Shown: one piece after another, positions 48,273 to 59,700 of the stretch
How the letters are laid out: every line of letters begins with the position of its first letter
Position numbering within the stretch: position 1 is the stretch's first letter
Assembly: GCA_036897095.1 (NCBI GenBank)
Contig: JAYMSP010000087.1
Coordinates: forward strand, 23,476 to 87,475
Length of the DNA stretch: 64,000 nucleotides
Direction: 5' to 3'
Source of the DNA: Plantago elongata
Taxonomy: Eukaryota > Streptophyta > Magnoliopsida > Lamiales > Plantaginaceae
Program-made: the position numbers and the translations under genes
The notes under the pieces: generated by a model
The model's input: only the letters and a program-made list of their open reading frames with translations
What the model was told of the DNA's origin: nothing
Databases searched by the model: none

Positions 48273-50131
48273 ATGCCATACACCATCACTCCTTTTATAT
48301 TCCTATTACAACTCCTCCTCATGACCACCATGTACACCAGAGCTGAAAAACCCGTTCACCCCACAAGCCACCCTAATTCGTTACTGGAAGCACCACATTA
48401 TCTCCAACACCTCAGACTTGATCCCTTCCATTCTACTCAACAAAGCTTCTCCACTCAGTACCACCGATTTCGCAACCTTCTCCAAACTCATCGTAAATCC
48501 AAACTCACTCTCCGCCAATCTCCAAAACTTCTGCTCCAAAGCCAACCTGTTATGTTCCTTGTCATCCCAATCACTCACTAAACAATCAGGCAACATCAAT
48601 TTTACAACCTACAATATCCCAAACTTCACCAACTACGCCACTGGCCTAGTTGGCTCTTCCAACTCCTTCCACCAATACTCTGACCTCACCACTGGATTTC
48701 GCCGCTACAGTCGCGATACAGTCTCCGAAAATGACAACTTCGACACCTATGCCAATGAGGCCAACTCTATCAACCAGAGCTTCCACACTTACGGCACTGC
48801 TTCCTCACGTGGAGCCGGAGAATTCAAGAACTATGATCAGAATGTTAACAATATTGGACATCTCCAATTCAATTCCTACTCGGATAGGTCAAATGTTAGA
48901 GAACAGTCCTTCTCTGGATACGGAGAAAGCGGTAACACTGGCAGGGAAACTACGTGAAGAACGGAAATGCAGCAGTGGACGGTTTTGCGAACTATGGCAC
49001 CCAAACCAATACTCTGGCATCGGAGTTTCATAATTATGGCGAAAATGGTAATGCGGATAATGACAAGTTCAGTTCCTATGGAATTGATTCAAATATGGTC
49101 GGAAATACATTCACTACATATGGAACTGGAGGGAACAAACCGGTTGAGAGCTTCATGAGTTATAGAAACGAATCTAATGTTACGATGGTTTCATTTCTTA
49201 CGGTAAGGAGTCGAATCAGCCGAAAATGGAGTTCTGAACTTATGGTGAAGGGGTTACCGGTGGGAGTGATAAGTTCACTCGGTACGGAGGAAAAGCTCTT
49301 ATGGGAAGTTTCGAGTTCAAGTCTTATATAACAGACAATGTCAATAGCTTTAATAATTACTATGATCGTAAGGGGGTCAAGTTTACCACATACCATAAGA
49401 GGTTTTCAACCGCGGAAAGGGGTAAAGATTCGCCAGCACCTAGGGGTAGAAAGGCCAATAAGTTGGTGGAGTCGGGGCAGTTCTTTAGGGAGGAAATGTT
49501 GAAGAAAGGTACAATCATGTCCATGCCTGATATCCGCGATAAAATGCCTCCTAGGTCATTTTTGCTTAGGGTGATCGTGTCGAAATTACCCTTCTCGACC
49601 TCCAAGTTAGAGGACATGAAGGCGATTTTCCATACAAGCAACAGTTCTGCCCTTGAGAAAATGTTCTCTGATGCACTAGGTGATTGTGAGAGAGAGCCAA
49701 GCCCTGGTGAGAAAAAACAATGTGTGGCCTCGATCGAGGATATGATTAATTTCTCCACCTCGATTCTAGGCCACAATGTAGCCGTCCGAAGCACGGAGAA
49801 TACTCGAGGCTATAATGGTAAAATCTCAATTGGGGAAGTCAGAGGGATCAATGGAGGGAAAGTCACAAAACCATTGTCATGCCATCAAAGCATGTTCTCA
49901 TACATGCTCTACTATTGTCATTATGTCCCGAAAGTTCGGGTATATGAAGCAGATCTATTGGACCCAGAATCGAAGGCCAAGATCAATCACGGTGTTGCCA
50001 TCTGTCACCTGGATACCTCGTCGTGGAGCCCGGTCCATGGAGCCTTCGTAGCATTGGGTCCGGGACCCGGGAGAATCGAAGTTTGTCACTGGATCTTCGA
50101 AAATGACATGACTTGGATTGTTGTGGACTAA
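48273..50131 (+). pseudogene. BURP / PG1-beta-like gene with FxxY repeats, frameshifted
   Basis: PG1-beta proteins are apoplastic, non-catalytic subunits that bind polygalacturonase and modify pectin breakdown. This copy retains a signal peptide (MPYTITPFIFLLQLLLMTT), the N-terminal LIRYWKHHI block, about 20 FxxY-type repeats (FTNYA, FHTYG, FKNYD, FNSYS, FSGYG and so on) and a complete BURP domain ending CHWIFENDMTWIVVD with the four CH pairs. The frame breaks at least four times: an extra base in the A5 run at 48346-48350, a small deletion near 48945, another near 49180, and a TGA at 49235-49237. The last frame (49301-50131) is open through the whole BURP domain. It is intronless, unlike its two compact neighbours. 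A sequencing error could explain one lesion but not four. Confidence 0.85.
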
Positions 50132-50532
50132 TGTATGATGCATCTATAACTGTTTTTGTTACTCAAACCAAAACTTCATGTACCAAGTAGTACTATGTTA
50201 CAACTGGAGTCTTGTTCATGAGATGGTGAGATCAGTTGAGTAAAGGCCATTGTCAAGGACCACTGGAAAGTGGAAACTTGATAATCATCTACTAAACAAA
50301 CACAAGGTAACTCTAATTAGCATATTATAACCGTTTTAGCGAATATGGGAGAGATTCAACTCACAACAAAACTGATTAGTGGACTTGAAACGTCCTTTAG
50401 TGAATACTGAAAGCGAAATACAACAAACTAAGTACCAATACGTTAGACTCCCTCCCTCTAACGAACCGAAAAAAATCTAAACGTATATGGAAATCGAGAT
50501 TTTAATTCACACTTTCATCTTAAAATCCGCAC

Positions 50533-50540
50533 TATATATA
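50533..50540 (+). promoter_or_regulatory. Likely TATA box of BURP gene 2
   Basis: tatatata lies 81-88 bases before the ATG at 50621. The same element and flanks (tatatatacaa.gtgcc) recur before the BURP gene at 54273, which supports its function in both duplicates. Confidence 0.65.
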
Positions 50541-50620
50541 CAAAGTGCCCTTCTCTTTTCTTTCTCCCACCAAAATCTCTGCAACCAAAGTTCAAAATGA
50601 CACTTTTTCCATCAACAAAA

Positions 50621-52219
50621 ATGAGTTCCACCACCACTCCGCCTCTCCTCTTCCTCTTCATCATTGCGACTCATGTACGAACATCAATCCCTTTAGTACA
50701 ACTTATCAGTTTCTTACATTTCATAACATTCTGCAATGTTTCACAATTTTGAAAGCATAACTCATTGAATTGATGAAATAAAAAATGAGTACATTGAGAA
50801 GCAAGCTAGATAGAACAGTTGTTAACTGCTAGTAACTAATTCTATCTGATATGTACACGTAATGAAACACAATGTACAATTCCTATGTAATTTGCGCAAT
50901 TGATTGATGTACAATGTGAAATGCAAAACATACAACTCAAACTCCTTAATTTGTTTCTCAACTTTGATAAGTCGTTCTCGAGTTCTTCACTTCAATTCGG
51001 TGTCGTTGACTCGTTGAAGATTGATTAAAACTTAAATTAGTTGTTCATGATTCAGCAGGTTTTTGTTACAGAATCAATGTCAGCAATCGAAAACGTGCAC
51101 ATAATCGACTACTGGAAGGAACACATCATCTCGAACGTCTCATCAACAATACCAGAATTCTTGTTGAACAAAGCTTCTCCACTCACCCCTTTCCAAATTG
51201 TTGCATTTTCGACACTTGTGGGAGATCACAAGGCTCTCTACACTCATCTTCCGGATTTTTGTGAAAAGTCGAACCTCCTTTGTTCGAAACTGTCTTCTGA
51301 TTTCCTTAATTATACAAATGATGGCCCCAATTTGCAACATTATCCCCCAAACCTCGCCAGAAACCAGGAGAATGGTTTCCTTACTACAAATGATGGCCCT
51401 AATTTACAACATTATCCCTCAAACCTCTCCAGAAACCAGGAGAATGATTTCCTTAATACAAATGGTGGCCCCAATTTACAGCATTATCCCCCAACTTCTA
51501 CCAATGATCAGAATGTTGTGATAGTTGAGGGTAAAGAAGTCCATCAAATGGCACTGGAACCTGGTAGTTTCTTCAGGGAGGAAATGCTTAGGACAGGCAA
51601 TTTCATGCATATGCCTGATTTTCGCGACAAATTGCCCAATAGGTCGTTTTTGCCCCGTGCAATCGTGTCAAAACTGCCCTTTTCGACATCCAAACTTGAA
51701 GACATGAAGAATGTTTTCCATGCGGGTGATGGTTCTGCAATTGAGAAAATGTTTAGCAATGCACTGGCCGAGTGCGAGAGAGCACCCAGCCCTGGGGAGA
51801 CAAAACGGTGTGTGGCCTCTATAGAGGACATGATTGACTTCTCCACGTCGCTTCTAGGCAGGAACGTGGATGTTCGGAGCATGGAGAGTGAGGGCGGATA
51901 TAATAGTGAGATCATGATTGGAGAAGTGAAAGGGATCAGTGGTGGGAACGTGACAACATCTGTTTCATGTCATCAGATGCTTCACCCATACATGCTCTAC
52001 TTTTGCCATTCTGTCCCAAAAGTTCGGGTATATGAAGCGGATATATTGGATCTGGAATCGCAGTCCAAGATCAACCATGGTGTCTCCGTTTGTCACTTGG
52101 ATACCTCGACCTGGAGCCCGAAACATGAGTCCTTTGAGTTATTGGGCTCGGGACCCGGGAAAATCGAAGTGTGTCACTGGATCTATGAAAATGACATGAC
52201 TTGGACAATTGAAGGTTGA
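50621..52219 (+). CDS. Compact PG1-beta-like BURP protein, 2 exons
   Basis: Predicted apoplastic cell-wall protein of the polygalacturonase-1 beta / BURP family. Exons 50621-50674 and 51059-52219 join in phase 0, giving 404 residues. Exon 1 encodes only the signal peptide (MSSTTTPPLLFLFIIATH). Then come the N-terminal block VHIIDYWKEHIISN / LLNKASPL, a Cys-rich stretch, a three-unit 24-residue repeat (GPNLQHYP...RNQEN) in place of the usual FxxY array, and a complete BURP domain (about 190-404). That domain starts FFREEMLRTG and has four CH pairs spaced X10, X27, X25, the family signature. An in-frame ATG at 50597 is less likely because the duplicate lacks it. A polyadenylation signal (aataaa) is at 52278. 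It shares its promoter and 3' flank with the gene at 54273. Confidence 0.92.
51299..51502 (+). repeat. 72-75 bp tandem repeat inside BURP gene 2
   Basis: Units 51299-51373, 51374-51445 and 51446-51502 (partial) encode DF/GF-L..TN-DGPNLQHYP-N-L-RNQEN. The gene at 54273 has one diverged unit at the same place (YFLNYTKGGPSLKNY). The FLNY and LQHY tetrads suggest descent from FxxY motifs. Confidence 0.85.
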
Positions 52220-52769
52220 TGGATCCATCCAGAGCCCCCTTTGTGAGTTTGGAGTTGAACCTGGCTTTGTTGTGTATAAATAAAGAGTGGAGCAAACTGA
52301 TGATGTCTAGATATTATATGTTTGGTCTTGGAAACTGGAAAGTACCATGTTCGTATACAGATTTCTGTTTTGAATGCTATATAAATATATACTACTATAT
52401 GAATAAGATTATGGTTGTTTACTCTCTTCCTGGCAGTCTCTGAGGCCAGCTTCAGAGTTTTGTTCCGTTGAAATCATGCATACAAACCAAGACATCTAAT
52501 ATATGAATTCAGCTATTAATATTTACAATTCCAGACCTCCAGAAATCATCAGCTATTAATTGACAGAGTATAACCACACTCATGTTTGATATCGAGTTAT
52601 CATCTATCAGTCAACTTATAAGTTCGTTTTTATTAGCATTAGTATTCTCAACTAACTAATTTCAGTTCAAAAGCAGGCATTCCTTGTCATTCCTACTTAA
52701 ACTTCCAAGTACTGTATATACTCATTACTAAAATCCAACCACCATCCAACATTCCATTTCTCATCAAAA

Positions 52770-53116
52770 ATGCATTCCACCGCTACTCCTCTTCCAACGC
52801 CATCTACACCAGAGCAAAAAACCCATTCACTCCACGAGCCGCCCTAATCCATTACTGGAAGCATCACATTTTTCCAAACGAACAGCGGTTCTACCCTTGA
52901 GAAAATGTTCTCTGATGCACTAGGTGATTGTGACAGAGAGGCCTGGTGAGTGTGGCCTCGATCGAGTATATGATTGATTTCTCCACGTTGATTCTAGGCC
53001 ACAATGTGGCAGCCCGGAGCACGGAGAATACTCAGGGGTATAATGGTGAAATTGCACTTGAGGAAGTGAGACAGTGAGACGGATCAATGGAGGGGAAGTC
53101 ACAAAATCAGTTGAGG
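52770..53116 (+). pseudogene. Heavily deleted BURP pseudogene
   Basis: It begins like the 48273 gene (atgcattccaccgctact, then accagagc and ttactggaagcatcacattt). It then jumps directly into the middle of its BURP domain (aacagcggttctacccttgagaaaatg..., matching about 49638 onward) and ends soon after a match to cacaaaaccattgtc. The FxxY array and much of the domain are gone, and frames are broken. The upstream 270 bases also match the flank of 48273, so this is the partner of that gene in a duplicated block. Confidence 0.85.
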
Positions 53117-54018
53117 TTAGTACTGGAGTCTTGTTCGTGCATTAAAACATTCAAGCATAACCAAATTTACCAAGTAAAATAGCGGTTTTTACATTAAATA
53201 TGAAAATTTTGAACTATTTATTTAGGTTATGTGGATCTTTATTCAGTGCATATGGATTTTTACGTACTGTCTATCAATTTTTATTCGGGGTCTGTGGGTT
53301 TTTACGTTGTCTGTGCGTTTTTTTTTTGGAATAGATAGGTTTTAATGTAAAAAAATGAAATTTCCATATCTAATGAAAAAGCCGCTCTTTCTGTAGACTG
53401 TCTCAATCAAATTAAAGTTAGTTAGTTCATAAGTTTTTTAAATTTAATAAAGCAGCTTTAAAATTAAGTAAAACTATTTTATTTGCAATTTTTCGATGAA
53501 AATTTTCAAATTGACAAGTGACATGCATTGATTAATAAGATGTCATTGAGATACCGCATTTTGACAAAAAGTCCAAAGATATCGAATCGGATAATGACAA
53601 ATTAAAATACTAAGATCGAAAACTTAACAAATTGATTATTGATTTTTAAATTTTATCATACTATGTAGTATTTAAATAAATTTATTACATGCGTACCAAC
53701 AAAGTACATTTAACTTTTTTATTTTTAAACTGTTAAAGGGTGATTCGAACTCCCGAACAATTAATTAGAGTTGAAATGTATTATCAACTGGAATGTACCT
53801 CGTTCTCAAATGCATTGGAAAGTTATTTTTGAAAGAAATAAAATTCCGCATGTTGCTCTGGAGCGGTGATACATCATGTACGTATAGATCCGATTCATAT
53901 GAGCAAATAAGCTAGATCATGAGAATCCAGCTCATATCAGAACTGATTAGTGGAGTTTAAACGTCGTTTAGTGAATATTGAAAACGAAATAAAACAAACT
54001 AAGTACGTAAAAGATCTA
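53117..54018. other. Spacer between BURP copies
   Basis: AT-rich DNA with no recognised gene. From about 53918 it again matches the promoter region of BURP gene 2 (50340 onward). Confidence 0.5.
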
Positions 54019-54135
54019 GACCCCGTTTGTTATAACGTTGGAGTGGACATCTCCCCACTCAAATCGAACATTTTGTACATAAAATTTCAATTTAAATTAA
54101 AAAAAAACCACTCAAATTCTATATCAATGAGTCTC
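54019..54135. mobile_element. Short Tourist-like MITE in the promoter of BURP gene 3
   Basis: Left end gaccccgtttgttata, right end atcaatgagtctc followed by TAA, in the style of the local TAA-duplicating family. The matching promoter of BURP gene 2 lacks it. It lies about 50 bases upstream of the TATA box. Confidence 0.5.
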
Positions 54136-54187
54136 TAAACATATATAAAAATCAAAATTTTAATCCACTTTCTTCCGAAATCCACAG

Positions 54188-54195
54188 TATATATA
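54188..54195 (+). promoter_or_regulatory. Likely TATA box of BURP gene 3
   Basis: tatatata, 78-85 bases before the ATG at 54273, equivalent to the site at 50533. Confidence 0.65.
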
Positions 54196-54272
54196 CAAGT
54201 GCCTGTTATTTTCATTCCCCACCAAAATCTCAGCAACCAAGATTCAAAGCGACACTTTTTCCATCAACAAAA

Positions 54273-55775
54273 ATGAATTCCGCCATCGCTCCACCTCTCC
54301 TCCTCCTCCTCTTCTTCATTGCGACTCAATTTATTTTCGATGTACGAACTTCAATCCTTTAGTACAACTTATCATTTTCTTACATTGAGTTCATTGAATT
54401 GATGAAATGGTGAAATAAAAATTGAGTACATTGAGAAGCAATCTCATATAGAAGAGCTCTCAACTGCTAACTAATTCTATCTGATATGTACAAGTTATGC
54501 AGCACAATGTACAATCCCCAATCCCTAGTGTAATTTGCACAATTGATTGATGTACAATATGAACTTCAGGACATATAACTCAAACTCCTTAATTTGTTTC
54601 TCGACTTCGATAAGTCATTCTCGAGTTCTTCACTTTAAGTTGGTGTTGTTGACTCGTTGTAGATAGAATATTAACTTACATTGTTCATGTAACAGGTTAT
54701 TGTGGCTGAATCAACGACAGAAATCGAGAACGTACACATAATCGATTACTGGAAGGAGCACATCATCTCGAATGCCTCATCAGCGATACCAGAATTCATG
54801 TTAAACAAAGCTTCTCCACTGACCCCTTCCCAAATTGCTGCATTTTCGATACTTGTGGGAGATCACAAGGCTCTCTGCACGCATCTCCCAGAGTTCTGTG
54901 AAAAGTCGAACCTCCTTTGTTCAAAATTGTCTTCTGATTCGACACCCCCCTCAGCTGAGATACAGGAGAATTATTTTCTTAATTATACAAAAGGTGGCCC
55001 CAGTTTAAAGAATTATGTCTCTGATCTCTCCAGAAATCAGGGGGGGACAACTTCTCCCAGTGATCAGGACGTTGCAAACGCCGAGGTTAAAGAAGCCCAT
55101 CAGATGGCACTGGACCCTGGTAGTTTCTTTAGGGAGGAAATGCTTAGGACAGGTAATGTCATGCACATGCCTGATTTTCGCGATAAACTGCCCAACAGGT
55201 CGTTTTTGCCCCGTGCAATCGTGTCAAAACTGCCCTTTTCGACATCCAAACTCGAAGACATGAAGAGTGTTTTCCACGCGACTGATGGCTCTGCAATTGA
55301 GAAAATGTTTAACAAGGCATTGGCCGAGTGTGAGAGAGCACCCAATCCTGGGGAGACGAAACGGTGTGTGGCCTCTATAGAGGACATGATCGACTTCTGC
55401 ACATCACTGCTAGGTCGGAATGTGGTTGTTCGGAGCATGGAGAGTGAGGGCGGGTATAATAGTGAGATCATGATTGGAGAAGTGAAAGGGATCAGTGGTG
55501 GGAACGTGACAGAATCCGTTTCATGCCATCAAACACTTCTGCCATACATGCTCTACTATTGCCATTCTGTCCCGAAAGTCCGGGTATATGAAGCGGATAT
55601 ATTGGATCCGGAATCGAAGTCCAAGATCAACCATGGCGTCGCCATCTGTCACTTGGATACCTCGACCTGGAGCCCGGAACATGAGTCTTTTGTGGTATTG
55701 GGCTCGGGACCTGGGAAGATCGAAGTGTGTCACTGGATCTATGAAAATGACATGTCTTGGACAGTTGAAGGTTGA
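54273..55775 (+). CDS. Compact PG1-beta-like BURP protein, 2 exons
   Basis: Close paralogue of the gene at 50621. Exons 54273-54341 and 54696-55775 join in phase 0 for 382 residues. Exon 1 encodes a signal peptide (MNSAIAPPLLLLLFFIATQF), predicting secretion to the apoplast. Order after cleavage: VHIIDYWKEHIISN block, LNKASPLTPSQIAAF, a Cys-containing stretch, one diverged copy of the 24-residue unit, then the BURP domain (about 165-382: FFREEMLRTGNVMHMPDFRD, PRAIVSKLPFSTS, ERAPNPGETKRCVASIEDM). The four CH pairs have spacing X10, X27, X25 and the end is CHWIYENDMSWTVEG. No FxxY array. A signal aataaa is at 55834. The promoter differs from its twin by a MITE insertion. Confidence 0.93.
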
Positions 55776-56717
55776 TGGATCCATCCAGAGCCCCCTTTGT
55801 GAGTTGGAGTTGGAGTTGGCTCTGTTGTATATAAATAAAGAGTGGAGTGAACTGCTGCTGTCTTGATATATATGTTTGGTCTTGGAGAGTGTAATGTTTG
55901 TATCCAAATTTCTATTTTGAATTTTATATAAACAAATAGTATACTAATAAGAATATGGTTGTTTTCTCTAGAATGGCAGTCTGTGAGACCAGCTTGACAG
56001 TTTTGTTTCGCCAAAATCATGCAAATACCCCTCATCACAACATACATTCGTAATTTTCAACATTTAATATAAAACTACACATTAACTCTAATATACAAAG
56101 TTCTCAATGATTACAACACATAGATGTCATTAATCAGGTGTGATAAAACATGGACTGCAGAGACAGTAAAGAAGAAAGTTGCAGGTTAAAAATATTTCAA
56201 GAACCATACAGACTAGTAAGAGGCGATTAATACAAGCAGATTATGAGCTGCATAATTCATTTCTCTTTATAACAGCAAAGAGAAACAGTTCATTCCAAAG
56301 GAATAATAACAAAATTACTCAGTTTCTAAGACTAAACGCAGAAGAAAGAATACAACACCACCTTTCATAATACTATCATAAATAGATACTGGCTTAAAAA
56401 TCAACTACATATTTTTTTTTTCTTCATTTTCTCTTTTTAGAATTTTTCGTTAAGTTAAATAAAACCTCAACCACAAATGACATTTGCATTTTGTATCTTT
56501 TTCCAGGATAAAAACTTTAAAGTACAAAGGCAAATATCATGTCATATTAATTAATTAATTTACCAACCAGCTTGGGTCCTTCACCATCTCCCAAATCGGA
56601 CTCCCAGTACAATGAGCAAAACCATATTCAGAAGCTTCTCATATAAATAATAATCCAATCAAAGCCACATCTGCTTCAACAAGATACGGATAGTTGAGGA
56701 CAACTCTGAATCACATT
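55776..56717. other. Convergent 3' flanks of BURP gene 3 and cyclin T
   Basis: Up to about 56020 this matches the 3' flank of BURP gene 2. The rest is probably cyclin T 3' UTR and spacer. No other feature seen. Confidence 0.5.
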
Positions 56718-59700
56718 TCACACATGATTCTCCTGCAAGTGTCTTTTATGTTCCCTGTCCGAATACCCCATCTTTCCTAGTCCATTTCGGTCCTCTGTAT
56801 AACCGTTGTGATTCTGTTTTTGTGATCCTGGAGCATAATCTGACCGCTGCTTGCCCTCCTGAGATCTATCCGGTGGACTCATGGCCTTTCTCTTGCGACT
56901 GCTTGTTTTAGGTGATTGGTACCCACGATCTGCATCATCAAGCGGCTCAAGTTCCCCTTCTTCAACCACATCATAATCATCTCCATTCAATGAATTCCCC
57001 TTTGACGACTGGTGATTCTCCTGTTCGGCCCGACCAGATTGTTTGGGCCCTGCTTGCTTTCTATCACGTTTAGTCTTGTCATTCTCACTGGGCACCTCGA
57101 TGTCCTCAAGTTGCCTCTCAAGTTCATCTAAAGGATCGATTTTACGAACTGTGTCTCCCCGAGCCAACTTCCTTTTTTCGAAAGCAGCTTTGAGTTTCTC
57201 TCGGTCAAGCTGTGGCGACTGGCCAACAGTACCATCCCTGCTGGCCAGATTTTTACCATGAACTTTATCCTTCATTTCCGTATTATTATTATCCTTTATT
57301 ATTTCTTTTTTCTCAGAACTTCCTTCTTGATCATCCTCACTGTGTCCTAATCCAAACCTGGATTTATGCTTCATCTCCCCAGAGTTATGAGGAGTCACAT
57401 CTACTTCATGGTGTCGGTTGTCATTAATCTCATCATCACCTTTCCGATCCAGGATGCTCGTGATTTCAGAGCTACCATGGTCATTATTCCGTGATTGGAC
57501 ATTCCTAGAAGGCCCACTGTGATTATCTGTAACTGGTTGTTCAGAAGGTGGTCTTGAAGGCTGCAGCTTTGAGGAAGCTGCTTGTCTTGAAGCAACTCCA
57601 GTTTGAGATGAACTGTAACTGGTGACATGTTCGTCATCAATAGGAGCTTTAGATGGGGGACGTTGACTTGCTCCAATACTACCTTCAGCTTCATTAGCCT
57701 GAGATTGTGGCATTCGATTTTGTTCGTACAACTCCAACATCTGATTACTAACCTCTGCAAAGCACAAGATCTTGAATTAAAAAGGATTTACATAGAAATA
57801 AAATTTAGAAATAACAGCATAAAAAACTGTCCAGTTTACCAGATTCTCCCTTCACCAAAAAAACTCTTCGGGGCTCATATACAAAATAATAATCACACAG
57901 AAACAGACAAACCAAATATAAATGAGAATCACTGAAGACTGTACACAACTAGCATACCCAGTCCCAAGTTCAACTTCCCACTTCCGTTTTTGTTGGTGCA
58001 ATATCAACTTCTCATACCTCAAACGAAAAATCTCACCTTCTTATTCACTCTATCTTATACTTGCATTCATTAAACTTACATTTTCTAAATTGTTACTATA
58101 ATAATTATCTTATATGTTGTAGTCTTAAAACCCGTGACCAGCTCAATGGGAAGTTGAATCTGGGAAGGGGGAGTAATGCATAACTTCCCCTTTGATACCA
58201 TCAAGAAAGTCATGTGTGCAATTAAAAGAATTATATCTCAAACAATAATATTTGAACTCGAGAATGTAGACCCAGTTCATGATAGCATGATGTTGGTACT
58301 TAATCAACCTCAAATAAACAATCAGAGGAAGGCAAAAAGACCAACCCTCCAATTGGCGTGGTGTGACATCAAACTCCTGCCACCAAACCTTCTCACCATC
58401 ATGTGGAAGCTTCACTTTAAGAAACTTGGCAGCAAGGAAAATAGCCCCTGCTGCAATGTGGTGGGGCTTAAATTGCAAGCATAGTGATGTCCGAAGCCTG
58501 CACGGCGCTTTCTCGCGTCAAAAGGAGTAGAGCAAGAAAGGCCCATGGATAGCACACATGCATTCAACAATAAGTAAATCATACCCATCATTGACAAAGT
58601 TCCATGCAACTTGAGCCAAGGCATTTTGGGCAACCTTGAATTTTTTAATGGCCTCAACAAGGGGTTTATATGGATGGTGTACATTCAGATCAAAACCAAG
58701 AGTCCCGAGGACAACCCTTTCTCCTACTAAAATGAGTTCCTTCTGTTGTTCATAAACCTCCTGCAAATTAAAAGGTCAACACCACATTTAATATAATGCA
58801 AATGAAAATCCTGACGAATATATTTGAGCATGCTACTAAATTTTCAGTTGTTGGAATCCTGACGAGAATGAAAGCAAGTTCAAACCTTGAAAGAATCACA
58901 CCATTTTCTGGCAAAAGAGATAAAATACTAGAGGAGAAAGTAAACCACCTTCTGCTTAATCCTCTGCACAGCTGCTGCATCCTTTTTGTTAATGATTTCA
59001 TATGATACAAGAATCACATCTTTAAGAGGACGGGGAGTTTCTTCAACCTTGCCAGCAAGAAACATACAAACTGTGGCTATTGTCTGCAGAAATAATAATA
59101 TAAATCAGTACCCATCCCAACACATATGTAAAAATAAACTCATTAAAGTAAATACCTCTATCAAAACCATATTTCACTATTCTAATGCATCAGATCACAT
59201 TTTAGTATTCCAATACTTCTATCAAGAATCTATCAATACAGAATCCGATCCAGAGCTTCTGAATGAGTTTACAATTAATCAGACATATATAGTTAAATCC
59301 GATAATCCAAACAATTCGCAGTGAAACTTGCATTTCCCTACTTCTCACCTATTTTAATACCTTAGACATTTCAACCAGAAAATAAACATAATAAAAGTAA
59401 GATAACAAAGTCGATAGTTCCAAGGGATAACTAATTACATATTACACATCCTAGAAATAAGAGTCCAGAACTATAAAATATTGGATATCCTTCCAGATAT
59501 AGAAAACTAAACTCAAAGCTCAAAATTACCCAGAAATTTCTTGTGAGGATTACCTAAAGTCAGGTTGGGGGTTTTAGCCTATCATTTATTATTAAATTGT
59601 AAAATTCAAAGCTATAAGTATGTAGTGAGTACTCCATCCATCCAGTTTGCCAGTTTGAGTAAGGATAAATGACCTTGTAATAACCAAATTGGCTGCTTGC

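Noticed and set aside
48418-48957. Separate 179-residue FxxY protein
   Set aside because: It is one frame of the frameshifted PG1-beta pseudogene, continuous with the parts before and after it.
50597-50620. Upstream in-frame ATG for BURP gene 2
   Set aside because: The duplicate at 54273 has no ATG at the equivalent place, and the downstream start gives a better signal peptide.
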